NCBI GenBank assembly: GCA_013359235.1
Contig: JABWCE010000009.1
Location: 72,796 to 110,727 of the forward strand
Direction of reading: 5' to 3'
DNA from: Bacteroidota bacterium
GTDB lineage: Bacteria > Bacteroidota > Bacteroidia > NS11-12g > UBA9320
Length of the DNA: 37,932 nucleotides
Of this stretch, positions 1-9,677 are shown in pieces. Both the position numbers and the translations under genes were made by a program. Each line of letters opens with the position of its first letter. The first letter of the stretch is position 1. Under the pieces are notes generated by a model. The model searched no databases and was not told the DNA's origin. It was given only the letters and a program-made list of their open reading frames with translations.

Positions 1-1342
1 TATTAGTATTCCATTCAAATTGGGGCATTTGGTAAGCATAAGTTTCGTTTGTTGTGTACCCAAAGAACGTAAAATCTGTTGATAATTTGATTTTTTCAAA
101 TTTTTTCAAATTAATACCTGTTTTAAATTTAAAAAGTCCAATGTCGTCATAAAGTAATACAAATTTTCGCAACTCAAATGAGTCTGAAAGAAATAGTGGC
201 ATATTTTTTACCGCTTGATGCGAAATTTCAATTAAATAATCAAAAGAATTGCCGATTTTTCCTTTTATTCCACCATAAATTATATATGGAGAGTATATGT
301 TTCTTATTTCGAAATATGGTGTAATATATGGATTTTTGTTGTATAAATATTTAATTGAAGACTTATAAAGACTACCATTTAAACCAATATATGCTTTTGT
401 TTTTTCGGGAACCAAATAATAATCGAGATTAAATTGCGGGTAAATTATAGGAGAGGATTCGGTACTGTCAAAAATCAATGAGGCAAATACACCCGCAGTG
501 ATATAAACTTCTTTGTATTTTAATTTATACGAAGGGTTAATATCTACATAATTTCTTATAAATTTTCCGGTATCCATATCGGTAGTAAAGCCTTCGTAGG
601 CTGATTTTATTGATATTTCACCGTTTCGTATAATAAATGAAGTAGAATTAGAAATCTTGTAATTTAATTCTGCTTGTTCTTTTGAAGCAAACCTGAAAAA
701 ATCAATATCAAACCCGGTTTTAACTTTTTTGGGTGTATTTATATTATCAAAATGAATATTTGTATAAATGTCAGACAAAACCTGGTTTATTGAGTCTTTT
801 TTGAAGTTGTATTTTTCGTGGTCGTAGCCATAATAATAGTAGCTGAAGCGGTCAAAACCAATCTTGCCACTTAGATTATTTCCATTTAATGCTCTTGAGC
901 CAAATAACTGAACATCATCATTCATAAATGAATTTTGAGTTTTTCCTGATGATGATAAGTGAAATACATTTAAACCATAAGAATAATTTTTGTTATATGA
1001 ATTGTGCAAATTTATGTGTACTAATGGTGTAAGATAATTTCCAAATCCGGCTTTAACAAAGTTGCTGTTTTCAGGAATTAAAGCTTTTGCCTTATATCCC
1101 TGGGCAGAAACAGGAGTGAAATTGGGATTTACTTTGTATCTGAAATCGGTAAAATTGTATTTAAGGTTTAAATTTTGTGGTTCGGGGTGTTTTATTTCTG
1201 GTTGTGATTCTACACGGCGGGCATCACTCAATAAAGGTTTGTATTTTGTGTAAACATCTACTTTGTCTTCGTTTTGAGAAAAAAGAAAATTTGGAAAGAA
1301 AAACAGAATTATGACTAAATTTTTATTGAAAATAAATTTCAT
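1..1342 (-). CDS. Outer-membrane beta-barrel protein, TonB-receptor-like family (3' end cut off)
   Basis: The reading frame stays open from an ATG at 1342 to the window edge (about 447 codons); the C-terminus lies outside. The N-terminus is a signal peptide (MKFIFNKNLVIILFFFPNFL, then FSQ). After it come a proline-rich stretch and a segment reading NPNFTPVSAQGYKAKAL, followed by alternating polar and aromatic strands typical of an outer-membrane barrel (for example FDRFSYYYYGYDHEKYN). This order resembles a Bacteroidota family often annotated as 'TonB-dependent receptor' although a plug domain is not evident; that family call is from memory. No substrate can be assigned. A TAAATTTG box sits 16 bases upstream of the start, so it probably has its own promoter rather than depending on fhs, which lies 96 bases upstream on the same strand. 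Confidence 0.75.
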   Translation of the reverse strand, partial: MKFIFNKNLVIILFFFPNFLFSQNEDKVDVYTKYKPLLSDARRVESQPEIKHPEPQNLNLKYNFTDFRYKVNPNFTPVSAQGYKAKALIPENSNFVKAGFGNYLTPLVHINLHNSYNKNYSYGLNVFHLSSSGKTQNSFMNDDVQLFGSRALNGNNLSGKIGFDRFSYYYYGYDHEKYNFKKDSINQVLSDIYTNIHFDNINTPKKVKTGFDIDFFRFASKEQAELNYKISNSTSFIIRNGEISIKSAYEGFTTDMDTGKFIRNYVDINPSYKLKYKEVYITAGVFASLIFDSTESSPIIYPQFNLDYYLVPEKTKAYIGLNGSLYKSSIKYLYNKNPYITPYFEIRNIYSPYIIYGGIKGKIGNSFDYLIEISHQAVKNMPLFLSDSFELRKFVLLYDDIGLFKFKTGINLKKFEKIKLSTDFTFFGYTTNETYAYQMPQFEWNTN

Positions 1343-1357
1343 TTTATGATTAAACGA

Positions 1358-1365
1358 CAAATTTA
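1358..1365 (-). promoter_or_regulatory. Putative Bacteroidota -7 box for the barrel gene
   Basis: TAAATTTG on the minus strand matches the Bacteroidota -7 consensus TAnnTTTG. It would give a leader of about ten bases before the ATG at 1342. No clear TTG-type -33 element is present at the usual distance, and such boxes also arise by chance in AT-rich DNA. Confidence 0.4.
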
Positions 1366-1438
1366 TTTTTTTAGCATAAAATTGTAGTACTACATATATC
1401 CACAGCAGCTTATTATGTATATAAAAAAAGAAAAAAAA

Positions 1439-3112
1439 TTAAAACAAACCTGAAATTTTACCGTTTTCGTCAACATCAATAAACTCGGCAGAGGGTATCT
1501 GAGGCAAACCAGGCATTCTCATCATTTCGCCACATATAGGAATAATAAAACCTGCACCGGTTGCAAATTCAAATTCGCGTATTGTAAGATTAAATCCTTC
1601 CGGACGCCCCGTTATTTTTGGATTATCAGTAAGTGAATACTGAGTTTTTGCCATACACACAGGAAATTTGTCAAAACCGAGTTTGTATATTTTTTTTAGG
1701 TCAGAAACAGCTTTTGGTGTGTATTCTACATCATTAGCTCCATAAATTTTTTGAGCTATTGATTTAAGTTTGTTTTCTACACTATCGTTCCAATTGTATG
1801 TTGGAATAAAATTGTTTGTATTTTTTTCAATTGCATTTACTACCTTATCGGCTATATCTTTCATGCCTTCGCCCCCTTTTTCAAAACCTTCGCCTATTGA
1901 AATTGAAATACCTTTGTCTTGAACAAGATTTATCAAAGTATCAATTTCGGCTTGTGTATCTGCATAAAATTTATTTATTACCACTACTGGAGGCAAACCG
2001 AAACCTTTAATATTTTCGATATGTTTTTCGAGGTTGCAAAATCCTTTTTTCAATGCCTCTATATTTTCGGTTTTCAATTCTTTAACATCAGCACCTCCAT
2101 GAAATTTCAATGCTCTGATAGTTGCAACTATTACAACACATTTGGGCAATATGCCTGCATAGCCACATTTGATGTTTAAAAATTTTTCGGCACCCAAATC
2201 AGCACCAAATCCGGCTTCGGTTACTACATAATCCGACAGACTCATACCGGTTTTAGTAGCTATTATTGTATTAGTACCTTGTGCAATATTAGCAAAGGGT
2301 CCACCGTGTATTATCACGGGGTTTCCTTCGAGGGTTTGTACAAGATTGGGTTTAATTGCATCTTTGAGCATGGCTGCCATTGCACCGTGGGCATTTAGTT
2401 CACGTGCAAAAACCGGTCTTCCTTCGTAAGTATTTCCTATAAATATATTTCCACACTTTTCTTTTAAATCTTTCAAATTTTTTGACATACACAAAATCGC
2501 CATAACCTCTGATGCGGCTGTAATATTGAAACCTGATTCTCGTGGAATACCTCCGTTTTTTCCACCCAATGCTATTATTATTTGTCGTAAGGCTCTGTCG
2601 TTCATATCCATTACCCGTTTCCAAACAACAGTTCGTGGGTCAATATTCAAATTATTATCTTTTTTGTTTTGAATATTGTTATCAATCAAAGCTGCCAAAA
2701 GATTATTTGCTTTTTCAATAGCTGCAAAATCGCCTGTAAAATGCAGATTGATATCTTCCATTGGTATAACTTGGCTGTAACCTCCACCTGCAGCGCCGCC
2801 TTTCATGCCAAATACCGGTCCAAGCGATGGTTCGCGTAGTACAGCCATTGCTTTTCTTCCGGTTTTATTTAATCCCTCGGTTAAACCAATTGTCATTGTA
2901 GTTTTTCCTTCGCCTGCCGGTGTGGGATTTATTGCAGTTACTAGGATAAGGTTGCTTTTTTTTATTTTTTCTTCATCTATTATTTCAAGCGGTAGCTTTG
3001 CTTTGAATTTTCCGTAATATTCAAGTTGTTCGGGGCTTAAATTTATTTTTTCGGCAATACTTTTAATGTGTTTTGGTTGGATTGATTGGGCAATTTCTAT
3101 ATCTGACAACAT
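1439..3112 (-). CDS. fhs: Formate-tetrahydrofolate ligase
   Basis: This enzyme makes 10-formyltetrahydrofolate from formate, tetrahydrofolate and ATP in the cytoplasmic one-carbon pathway. From the ATG at 3112 the protein is 557 residues, the normal family length (about 555). The nucleotide-binding loop PTPAGEGKTT is at residues 63-72, and the glycine-rich family signature GMKGGAAGGGYSQVIP follows, with the rest of the fold intact to the end. The frame could start at a GTG at 3187, adding 25 residues (numerous N, K, F, R) that bear no resemblance to the family. A TAAGTTTG box at 3139-3146 lies inside that extension, so the ATG start MLSDIEIAQS is preferred. No partner folate genes (folD, formiminotransferase) are adjacent; the upstream neighbour is divergent. 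Confidence 0.97.
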   Translation of the reverse strand: MLSDIEIAQSIQPKHIKSIAEKINLSPEQLEYYGKFKAKLPLEIIDEEKIKKSNLILVTAINPTPAGEGKTTMTIGLTEGLNKTGRKAMAVLREPSLGPVFGMKGGAAGGGYSQVIPMEDINLHFTGDFAAIEKANNLLAALIDNNIQNKKDNNLNIDPRTVVWKRVMDMNDRALRQIIIALGGKNGGIPRESGFNITAASEVMAILCMSKNLKDLKEKCGNIFIGNTYEGRPVFARELNAHGAMAAMLKDAIKPNLVQTLEGNPVIIHGGPFANIAQGTNTIIATKTGMSLSDYVVTEAGFGADLGAEKFLNIKCGYAGILPKCVVIVATIRALKFHGGADVKELKTENIEALKKGFCNLEKHIENIKGFGLPPVVVINKFYADTQAEIDTLINLVQDKGISISIGEGFEKGGEGMKDIADKVVNAIEKNTNNFIPTYNWNDSVENKLKSIAQKIYGANDVEYTPKAVSDLKKIYKLGFDKFPVCMAKTQYSLTDNPKITGRPEGFNLTIREFEFATGAGFIIPICGEMMRMPGLPQIPSAEFIDVDENGKISGLF

Positions 3113-3138
3113 TTTATTTATTATTCTTTTTCGGGCGG

Positions 3139-3146
3139 CAAACTTA
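3139..3146 (-). promoter_or_regulatory. Putative -7 box for fhs
   Basis: TAAGTTTG on the minus strand matches TAnnTTTG. It would give a leader of about 20 bases before the ATG at 3112. It lies within the possible GTG-started extension of fhs and so argues for the shorter protein. The -33 element is not clear. Confidence 0.4.
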
Positions 3147-3273
3147 GTAAAATTATTTTGAAAGTTAATTGGTTGAAGATTGTTCACATTGATTTTTGAT
3201 GTTTTTTTTGTAGTTTATTAATATTCTTTCAGCTATTTGACAATTTTATTATAAAACTATAATATTTATCTTT

Positions 3274-3281
3274 TACTTTTG
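3274..3281 (+). promoter_or_regulatory. Weak -7 box at the start of the first BNR gene
   Basis: TACTTTTG matches TAnnTTTG but overlaps the first possible TTG start (3279). If it is the promoter, transcription would begin near 3288 and translation would have to start at the in-frame TTG at 3303. No -33 TTG lies at the usual distance. Confidence 0.25.
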
Positions 3282-6218
3282 GCTTTGAAAAAAATTGTAC
3301 AATTGAAAAGAGTTTTATTTACTTTAATTTTAATTAAAATTACATGTTTGGCTGTGTCTCAGCCATGGAACAAATATCTATATTCTTCAAATCCTGATTT
3401 TTTTGAAATTCAAAATGCTTTTAAAAAATATTGGGAAGATAAAGAACCTCAAAAAGGCGAAGGTTATAAGCAGTTCAAAAGGTGGGAATGGTTTTGGGAG
3501 CCCAGAGTGGGCTTAAATGGCAAATTTCCCGATTCTGAAATTAATCAAAATGAATATCTGAAATTTTTAAATAAAAGTAAGTTGTACAAAGCTGCACCTG
3601 TAAAAACTAATTGGACTTTTATGGGACCATCAACTACACCGGGCGGTTATAACGGTTTAGGAAGATTAAACTGCATAGCATTTCACCCAACTGATACTTC
3701 TATTATGTGGGTAGGTTCGCCTTCGGGTGGTATTTGGAAAACAACTGATATGGGCAAAACATGGATTTCTCTTTCAGATTTTAATACTGTTTTGGGAGTG
3801 AGCAGTATAGCCGTAAACCCAAATTATCCTGATAGTATTTTTATTGCTACCGGTGATGGAGATAGAGGCAGTTTGTGGGGTATGACAGGTGGACAATCGG
3901 GAGATAACAAAAGCATAGGTGTTTTGCTTACTACTGATGGTGGAAAAACGTGGAAAAAAACAGGAATGAACTGGAATATTTGGGATGTGAAACTCATTAG
4001 CAAAATAATAATGAATCCTAAAAATACCAGCCATTTGCTTATTGCAGCTTCTGACGGTATTTATCAAACCAAAGATGCTGGCAACACGTGGACAAAAACA
4101 CAAGCAGGTTATTTTATGGATATAAATTTTTGCCCGACTGATTTTTCAATAATTTATGCTACAACTTATGAATATTACGGAAATGCCAAAATTTACCGTA
4201 GTATAAATGGTGGAAATTCTTTTAACATTGTTTTTTCAATTGGTCTGGCTTCGCGAATTGCAATTGCCACTACTTTAGCCAATCCTGCCAAAGTTCAATT
4301 ACTTGTTTCTGATAAAACCAATGGTAAATTTGGTGGTATTTATCAATCGCTTGATACAGGCAAAAATTTTATTATAAAATATGATACTTCAGAACGAAAT
4401 ATTTTGAGCAGCAATTGGAATGGAAGCGGCAATAAAGGGCAGGGATGGTACGATTTGGCTTTTTGCATTTCACCTTTTAACGAAAATTTGGTTTGGGTTG
4501 GTGGAGTAAACAATTGGTTTTCTGATAATGGTTCCGACTCGTTTCACATAAATACTATGTGGACTGCCAATATCAAGACAAATCCTACAAAAATTCAAAC
4601 AACACATGCCGATAAACATTTTATTGCTTACAATATACTTAGCGGTAATCTTTTTGATTGCAACGATGGTGGAGTTTATATAAGTCGCAACAATGGAAAA
4701 TCATGGACAGACCTAAGCAATGGACTAGGTATTACTCAGTTTTACCGAATGTCAATTTCGCAAAGCGATACAAATATGATTTTGGCGGGTGCTCAAGACA
4801 ATGGAACTAAGCTAAGGACTAACCAAACTTGGAACGAATCTACCGGAGGTGATGGTATGCACTGCATAATAGACCCGGCTGATAATAATATTTACTATAC
4901 GGGAATTCAATATGGTAAAATTAATAAAATTGAGAACGGAGAAACAAAAGTAATTTCTGATAATATAAGCGGCAAACCTAAAGGAACCTGGGTAACTCCC
5001 TACATTATTGACCCCAACGATAATCAGGTAATAATTGCAGGATATAAACAAATATATAAATCAACCGACAGAGGCGAAACATGGGGCAAAATTTGCGACA
5101 GCCTGTGGAAACCTAATTATGTACAAAATATAGCTGTAGCCGAAGGAAATTCTGATATTATTTATGCTTCTGATTATTATAAAATATACAAAACAAGCGA
5201 TGGCGGCAATAAATGGACATTGATGATTTCTACTTCTACACCTATTTCATCAATAAAAGTTCACCCATATAACCCTGATATTTTATATTACACAAATTCA
5301 TCTTATGTTTCAGGCTCAAAAGTTTACAGATTAAACACTTTAGTTTCGGGAGCAGCGAGAAATTCTAACATTTCATTCAATTTGCCAAACATTGCTATTA
5401 ATTGTATTGAATACGATAAAAATTTAAAAGAAGGTTTGTATATAGGAACTGATATAGGAATTTTTTATAAAGATACAGCAATGGCAGAATGGGAATTATT
5501 AAACGCCAATTTGCCAAATGTAGTAGTTACCGACCTAAAAATAAATTATAAAAAACGCTTGTTGTATGTTGCAACCTTTGGCAGAGGCATCTGGAAGAGC
5601 AATATAAAAATTAATGAAAAATTAATTGCACCTTTTGTTACATCAATTGAGCCGCCTGACAATGCAACCAAAATTCATCCTAAATCACAATTGATTATTT
5701 ACTTTAACGAAAATATTAAAAAAGGAGCAGGGCAGATTTCAATTTTTGAGTCAAATGTATTAAAACAAAAGATAGATATTACAAGCGATTCGGTAAAAAT
5801 AGAAGGAAACCGAGCAGTAATTACCCCTTTGGAATTTACTCTCGGAAAACAAGTTTATGTAACATTTCAAAAAGGTGCATTTAAAGACTTGGATGACAAT
5901 GACCAAAAGGGAATTTCAAGCAATACTGAATGGAATTTTACAATAAATACAAGCACAAAAGTCAGCCAAATTTTGCTCGAAAATTCAATTTTAATTTACC
6001 CTAATCCCACAGAAAACAAATTGAATATTATAAACAATTCAGGAATTGAAATTGAGAAGATGAGTTTGTTGTGCATTAATAGCTATGAATTAAAAACTTT
6101 GCAAAATCTAAAAAACAATAGTTTTGAGCTAAACTTAAATAACTACCCTGCCGGATTATATTTTATAAAAATCAAATTACATGATACTGTAATTATAAAA
6201 AAAATTGTTAAAATCTGA
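3279..6218 (+). CDS. Secreted BNR/VPS10-type repeat protein with Ig-like domain and T9SS sorting tail
   Basis: The 979-residue protein begins with a signal peptide ending near LAVSQ. From about residue 120 to 775 it carries repeated beta-propeller motifs of the BNR/sortilin type (GGIWKTTDMGKTW, STDRGETW, TSDGGNKW), closing with ATFGRGIWKS. An SbsD-like Ig domain (Big_5; NATKIHPKSQLIIYFNENI) follows at about 787-887. The tail has YPNPTENKLNI and ends IIKKIVKI, a T9SS type A sorting domain, so it is probably exported through T9SS to the cell surface or medium. There is no in-frame ATG before the signal peptide: candidate starts are TTG at 3279, 3285 or 3303, and the last gives the most typical start, (M)KRVLFTLILI. 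Substrate is unknown; related propellers include GH74-like and peptidase-associated proteins. It is the first of three closely spaced genes. Confidence 0.9.
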   Translation: MALKKIVQLKRVLFTLILIKITCLAVSQPWNKYLYSSNPDFFEIQNAFKKYWEDKEPQKGEGYKQFKRWEWFWEPRVGLNGKFPDSEINQNEYLKFLNKSKLYKAAPVKTNWTFMGPSTTPGGYNGLGRLNCIAFHPTDTSIMWVGSPSGGIWKTTDMGKTWISLSDFNTVLGVSSIAVNPNYPDSIFIATGDGDRGSLWGMTGGQSGDNKSIGVLLTTDGGKTWKKTGMNWNIWDVKLISKIIMNPKNTSHLLIAASDGIYQTKDAGNTWTKTQAGYFMDINFCPTDFSIIYATTYEYYGNAKIYRSINGGNSFNIVFSIGLASRIAIATTLANPAKVQLLVSDKTNGKFGGIYQSLDTGKNFIIKYDTSERNILSSNWNGSGNKGQGWYDLAFCISPFNENLVWVGGVNNWFSDNGSDSFHINTMWTANIKTNPTKIQTTHADKHFIAYNILSGNLFDCNDGGVYISRNNGKSWTDLSNGLGITQFYRMSISQSDTNMILAGAQDNGTKLRTNQTWNESTGGDGMHCIIDPADNNIYYTGIQYGKINKIENGETKVISDNISGKPKGTWVTPYIIDPNDNQVIIAGYKQIYKSTDRGETWGKICDSLWKPNYVQNIAVAEGNSDIIYASDYYKIYKTSDGGNKWTLMISTSTPISSIKVHPYNPDILYYTNSSYVSGSKVYRLNTLVSGAARNSNISFNLPNIAINCIEYDKNLKEGLYIGTDIGIFYKDTAMAEWELLNANLPNVVVTDLKINYKKRLLYVATFGRGIWKSNIKINEKLIAPFVTSIEPPDNATKIHPKSQLIIYFNENIKKGAGQISIFESNVLKQKIDITSDSVKIEGNRAVITPLEFTLGKQVYVTFQKGAFKDLDDNDQKGISSNTEWNFTINTSTKVSQILLENSILIYPNPTENKLNIINNSGIEIEKMSLLCINSYELKTLQNLKNNSFELNLNNYPAGLYFIKIKLHDTVIIKKIVKI

Positions 6219-6220
6219 TT

Positions 6221-8737
6221 ATGAAATTAAAAATTATACTAACTGCTTTTGTCGTTGCAATTTTATTTTTTAAAGGTTTTTCTCAACCTCTTACATTTGA
6301 ATCGCGTGGAATTGGTGGGGGCGGAGCATTGTTCTCACCTTCGGTAAATCCCAAAAACAACGATGAAATTTACTTGTCGTGTGATATGAGTGAAATTTTT
6401 CATACAAGCAATAAAGGTGAAAGTTGGCAAATACTAAATTTTAAGAAAATACAGGGTGGGCATAACAGCAAAATTAGTTTTACCAACAACGATAATATTA
6501 TGTATTGCATTGATTATACATCTGTGAATGGAGTAGATTATTCGCGTCCGGTAAAAAGTACCGATGGCGGTTTAACATGGAATTTGTTACCCGGAAACCC
6601 TTATCCAAACGACGAAGCTTTTAATATTACTGCCGATTACGATAATCCAAACAATGTGATTTTGGGTTTTTACGGCGAAATATTTTTTAGCAACAATGGA
6701 GGAAGTACTTTTAAGAAAATTTATACATGCAAAAGCAATGATGAAGGAAATCATATTGCAGGAACTTTTTTTGATGCCGATAAAATATACATAGGCTTGA
6801 ATGATGGTTTACTTGTAAGTACTGACGCTGGAGCTAATTTTAATTTAATGACAACAACAGGCATGCCTTCAACAGAAAAAATGTTGTCATTTTCAGGAGC
6901 AAAAGAAGGTTCAAATGTGAGGTTTGTTTGCTTAACTTTAACAAATGTATGGGCGGGTATTCAACACGCCTTTGAATATTCAGCAGGAAATAGTGCTGCA
7001 ATGCAGGGCATTTATGTAATGGACAATGCCGATGGAACATGGAAATCAAAACTTTCAGGTATAAATAAATCAACAGATTTTCCTGTATTTACAGGAATGT
7101 CGCAAAATAATATTTCGATAATTTACGTTTCGGGAGGAAGTTCGTCAGGGGCACCAATAGTTATGAAATCTAGCGATGGAGGCAATAATTGGAATCATGT
7201 TTTTAAAACCTCAAATAATCAAAATATTTTTACTGGATGGAGCGGCTACAACGGCGATAGACAATGGAGTTATGGCGAATGTCCTTTTGGGTTTTGTGTT
7301 TCGCCAAATAATTCAAATATGTTGATTTTTACTGATTTTGGTTTTGCTCATGCAAGCTATGATGGCGGCACCAATTGGAAACAAATGTATGTTGATAATA
7401 AATACCAAAATCCGCAAAATTCATCAACTCCCAAAGGTAAGTCATATAAAGGTATAGGTCTTGAAAACACTACCAATTGGAACATACTATGGATTGACTC
7501 AACAAATATGCTTTCGTCATTTTCGGATATAAATGGTGTAATGAGCAATGATAAAGGAGTAACCTGGAAATTTATCCCAAATCTTACTCAAAATTCGGTT
7601 TATCACATTGTGAAAAGCAATACAGGAACTTTGTACGCTGCAACATCAAATATTCATGATATTTACCAAAGTACACGACTTTCCGATGCTATACTTGATG
7701 CAGGAACCGGAGCTATTTATATAAGTAATGACAAAGCTACGAGCTTTACCCTTATGCACAATTTTAATCATCCCGTAGTGTGGCTTGCATTAGATCCAAC
7801 AAATTCAAAAAGAATGTATGCAAGTGTAATTCACAGTACAGCAGGTGGTATTTTTGTTTCGAACGATATTGATAAAGGAGCAGCAAGTACTTGGTCAAAA
7901 CTATCAAACCCACCGCGTACCGAAGGTCATCCGTTTGTAATAATTGTATTGAAAAATGGCGATTTGGTTGTGAGCTATTCAGGTAGAAGAGGAACACTTT
8001 TTACAGCTTCGTCAGGCGTTTTTTATAGCAAAAATCAAGGTGCAAGCTGGACTGACGTGAGTGATAATAATATGAAATATTGGACAAAAGATGTAGTAAT
8101 TGACCCTTCAGATACTTCGCAAAGTACATGGTATGCTGCAGTTTTTAGCGGATGGGGAAGTTCAGTGCCTCCAGGCACAGGTGGTTTGTACCGCACAATA
8201 AACAAAGGTCAAAACTGGACAAAAATTTCAAATTCTTCGTCTTCATACCGTGTAAATTCTTGTACAGTAAATCCGCAAAACAATGATGAATTGTATTACA
8301 CAACAGAAACAGACGGACTTTGGTTTACAAAAAACGCAACATCTCCAATGCCAGAATTTAGTTTGGTTTCCGGATATCCGTTTCGTCATCCTGTAAGGGT
8401 AAATTTTAATCCATATAAAAATTCCGAAATTTGGGTTTCGAGCTTTGGTGGCGGCATGATGGTGGGAAACAACAATGGCGGAAATAATTCTTTTAATAAA
8501 ATTAAAAATTTAAAGAATCTGAAAATTTATCCAAACCCGGCTGAGTATTTTATACAGCTAAATATGACAGGTACGTTTGATTATGAAATTTATAATTTAC
8601 ATGGTTCTTTAGTTGCCTTTGGAAAAAATTCAGGCTCTGATGAATATATAAAAGTTGATACACTACAAAAAGGTATTTATACAATTAAAGTAAAAAGTGA
8701 AGAAAGAAATTACTTTAGCAAATTTTTGAAAATATAA
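6221..8737 (+). CDS. Secreted BNR-repeat (GH74/VPS10-like) protein with T9SS sorting tail
   Basis: The start lies 2 bases after the previous stop, so the two genes are almost certainly co-transcribed. The 838-residue protein has a signal peptide ending at about FSQ. A long run of propeller blades follows, with motifs such as HTSNKGESWQ, STDGGLTWN, SSDGGNNWN and TINKGQNWT. The opening GIGGGGALFSPSVNPKNNDE resembles the start of GH74-type xyloglucanase propellers, but I see no diagnostic catalytic aspartates and do not assign enzyme activity. Residues from about 766 form a T9SS type A tail (KIYPNPAEYF, ending FSKFLKI). It lacks the Ig-like domain of its upstream neighbour. It is likely surface-attached or released. 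Confidence 0.9.
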   Translation: MKLKIILTAFVVAILFFKGFSQPLTFESRGIGGGGALFSPSVNPKNNDEIYLSCDMSEIFHTSNKGESWQILNFKKIQGGHNSKISFTNNDNIMYCIDYTSVNGVDYSRPVKSTDGGLTWNLLPGNPYPNDEAFNITADYDNPNNVILGFYGEIFFSNNGGSTFKKIYTCKSNDEGNHIAGTFFDADKIYIGLNDGLLVSTDAGANFNLMTTTGMPSTEKMLSFSGAKEGSNVRFVCLTLTNVWAGIQHAFEYSAGNSAAMQGIYVMDNADGTWKSKLSGINKSTDFPVFTGMSQNNISIIYVSGGSSSGAPIVMKSSDGGNNWNHVFKTSNNQNIFTGWSGYNGDRQWSYGECPFGFCVSPNNSNMLIFTDFGFAHASYDGGTNWKQMYVDNKYQNPQNSSTPKGKSYKGIGLENTTNWNILWIDSTNMLSSFSDINGVMSNDKGVTWKFIPNLTQNSVYHIVKSNTGTLYAATSNIHDIYQSTRLSDAILDAGTGAIYISNDKATSFTLMHNFNHPVVWLALDPTNSKRMYASVIHSTAGGIFVSNDIDKGAASTWSKLSNPPRTEGHPFVIIVLKNGDLVVSYSGRRGTLFTASSGVFYSKNQGASWTDVSDNNMKYWTKDVVIDPSDTSQSTWYAAVFSGWGSSVPPGTGGLYRTINKGQNWTKISNSSSSYRVNSCTVNPQNNDELYYTTETDGLWFTKNATSPMPEFSLVSGYPFRHPVRVNFNPYKNSEIWVSSFGGGMMVGNNNGGNNSFNKIKNLKNLKIYPNPAEYFIQLNMTGTFDYEIYNLHGSLVAFGKNSGSDEYIKVDTLQKGIYTIKVKSEERNYFSKFLKI

Positions 8738-8744
8738 AAAACAA

Positions 8745-9677
8745 ATGAAAAAAATTCTATTCAGTTTGATTTTTGCGATATTAATAAAATATGCTTCGGC
8801 TCAGGGTTGTAGCGATGCTGGATTATGTACTGCCGGTGGACTGAAACCTATATTTTTTACTAATGATTCATTAAAAAGCAGTCTGAATTTTTCACTAAAT
8901 TTTTCAATTGGCGAAAATGGCACAAATATTATTACACCACAGTTTGAACCATTAGTAAAAGTGAATGAAAATAGTTTTATTCAGTTTAAAATTCCATATT
9001 TGATTATTAATGGAAATTTAGGTTCGTCAAAAGGAATAAGTGACGTTTCAATAAATTATAACTACAAATTTGATTCGCTTATAAAATATAAACTTTATTT
9101 AACCTGTGGTGTTAAAATTGCATCAGGCTCTGCTTCGCTTAAAACAGATGGAATATGCCTACCAATGACCTATCAAACAAGTATGGGTACTACTGATTTT
9201 TTGGGAGGTTTAAGTCTTGAAATAGCTAAAGGTTTGTCAGTTTCACTCGGTTTACAGGTTCCAATGTTTAATATTAATCAAAACAAATTTGATTCTGCTG
9301 CATTTCTGTACTTTAAAAATGAAAAGAAAATAAATGATAATCAAAACTATTTTATATCTTCAAAATTAAAGCGGAAAAGTGATGTGATGATGAGAATTGA
9401 CAAGACATTTGCCTTTAAAAAAAACAACATTTCAATAGGAATACTTCCCATTTATCATCTTGGAAAAGATAAAGTGAATACCACTTCGCTTAATAATGTA
9501 TTATTAAGTGGCTCACAAGGATTAACTCTGAATTTTAATACTTCGTTAAATTATAAAATATCAGATAAATCGGCAGTAAATTTTATCTTGGCCTTTCCTT
9601 TAATTACTCGAAAATCAAGACCTGACGGGCTGGGACGAAGCATAGTTACAGGTATTAGTTACAAATATGTATTGTAA
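8745..9677 (+). CDS. Outer-membrane beta-barrel (porin-like) protein, QGCSDAGLCT family
   Basis: The gene starts 7 bases after the preceding stop. The 310-residue product has a clear signal peptide (cleavage probably after ASA, leaving QGCSDAGLCT with two cysteines near the mature N-terminus). The rest is amphipathic strands typical of a 10-14 stranded barrel (LSLEIAKGLSVSLGLQVP; SIGILPIYHLGKDK) and the chain ends ...TGISYKYVL, with a penultimate valine after an aromatic. I associate the QGCSDAG(L/F)CT opening with Bacteroidota barrel proteins of unknown role. The gene sits between the secreted propeller genes and the heme-lipoprotein cluster; the 83-base gap to the latter leaves open which transcript it serves. 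Function is unproven. Confidence 0.8.
   Translation: MKKILFSLIFAILIKYASAQGCSDAGLCTAGGLKPIFFTNDSLKSSLNFSLNFSIGENGTNIITPQFEPLVKVNENSFIQFKIPYLIINGNLGSSKGISDVSINYNYKFDSLIKYKLYLTCGVKIASGSASLKTDGICLPMTYQTSMGTTDFLGGLSLEIAKGLSVSLGLQVPMFNINQNKFDSAAFLYFKNEKKINDNQNYFISSKLKRKSDVMMRIDKTFAFKKNNISIGILPIYHLGKDKVNTTSLNNVLLSGSQGLTLNFNTSLNYKISDKSAVNFILAFPLITRKSRPDGLGRSIVTGISYKYVL

Noticed and set aside
1384-1393. Perfect ten-base palindrome GTAGTACTAC between fhs and the barrel gene
   Set aside because: Too short, with no T-run next to it and no known operator match; probably chance.
1816-3017. Open frames on the plus strand opposite fhs
   Set aside because: They are mirror frames of a conserved enzyme gene with no domain features or promoter.
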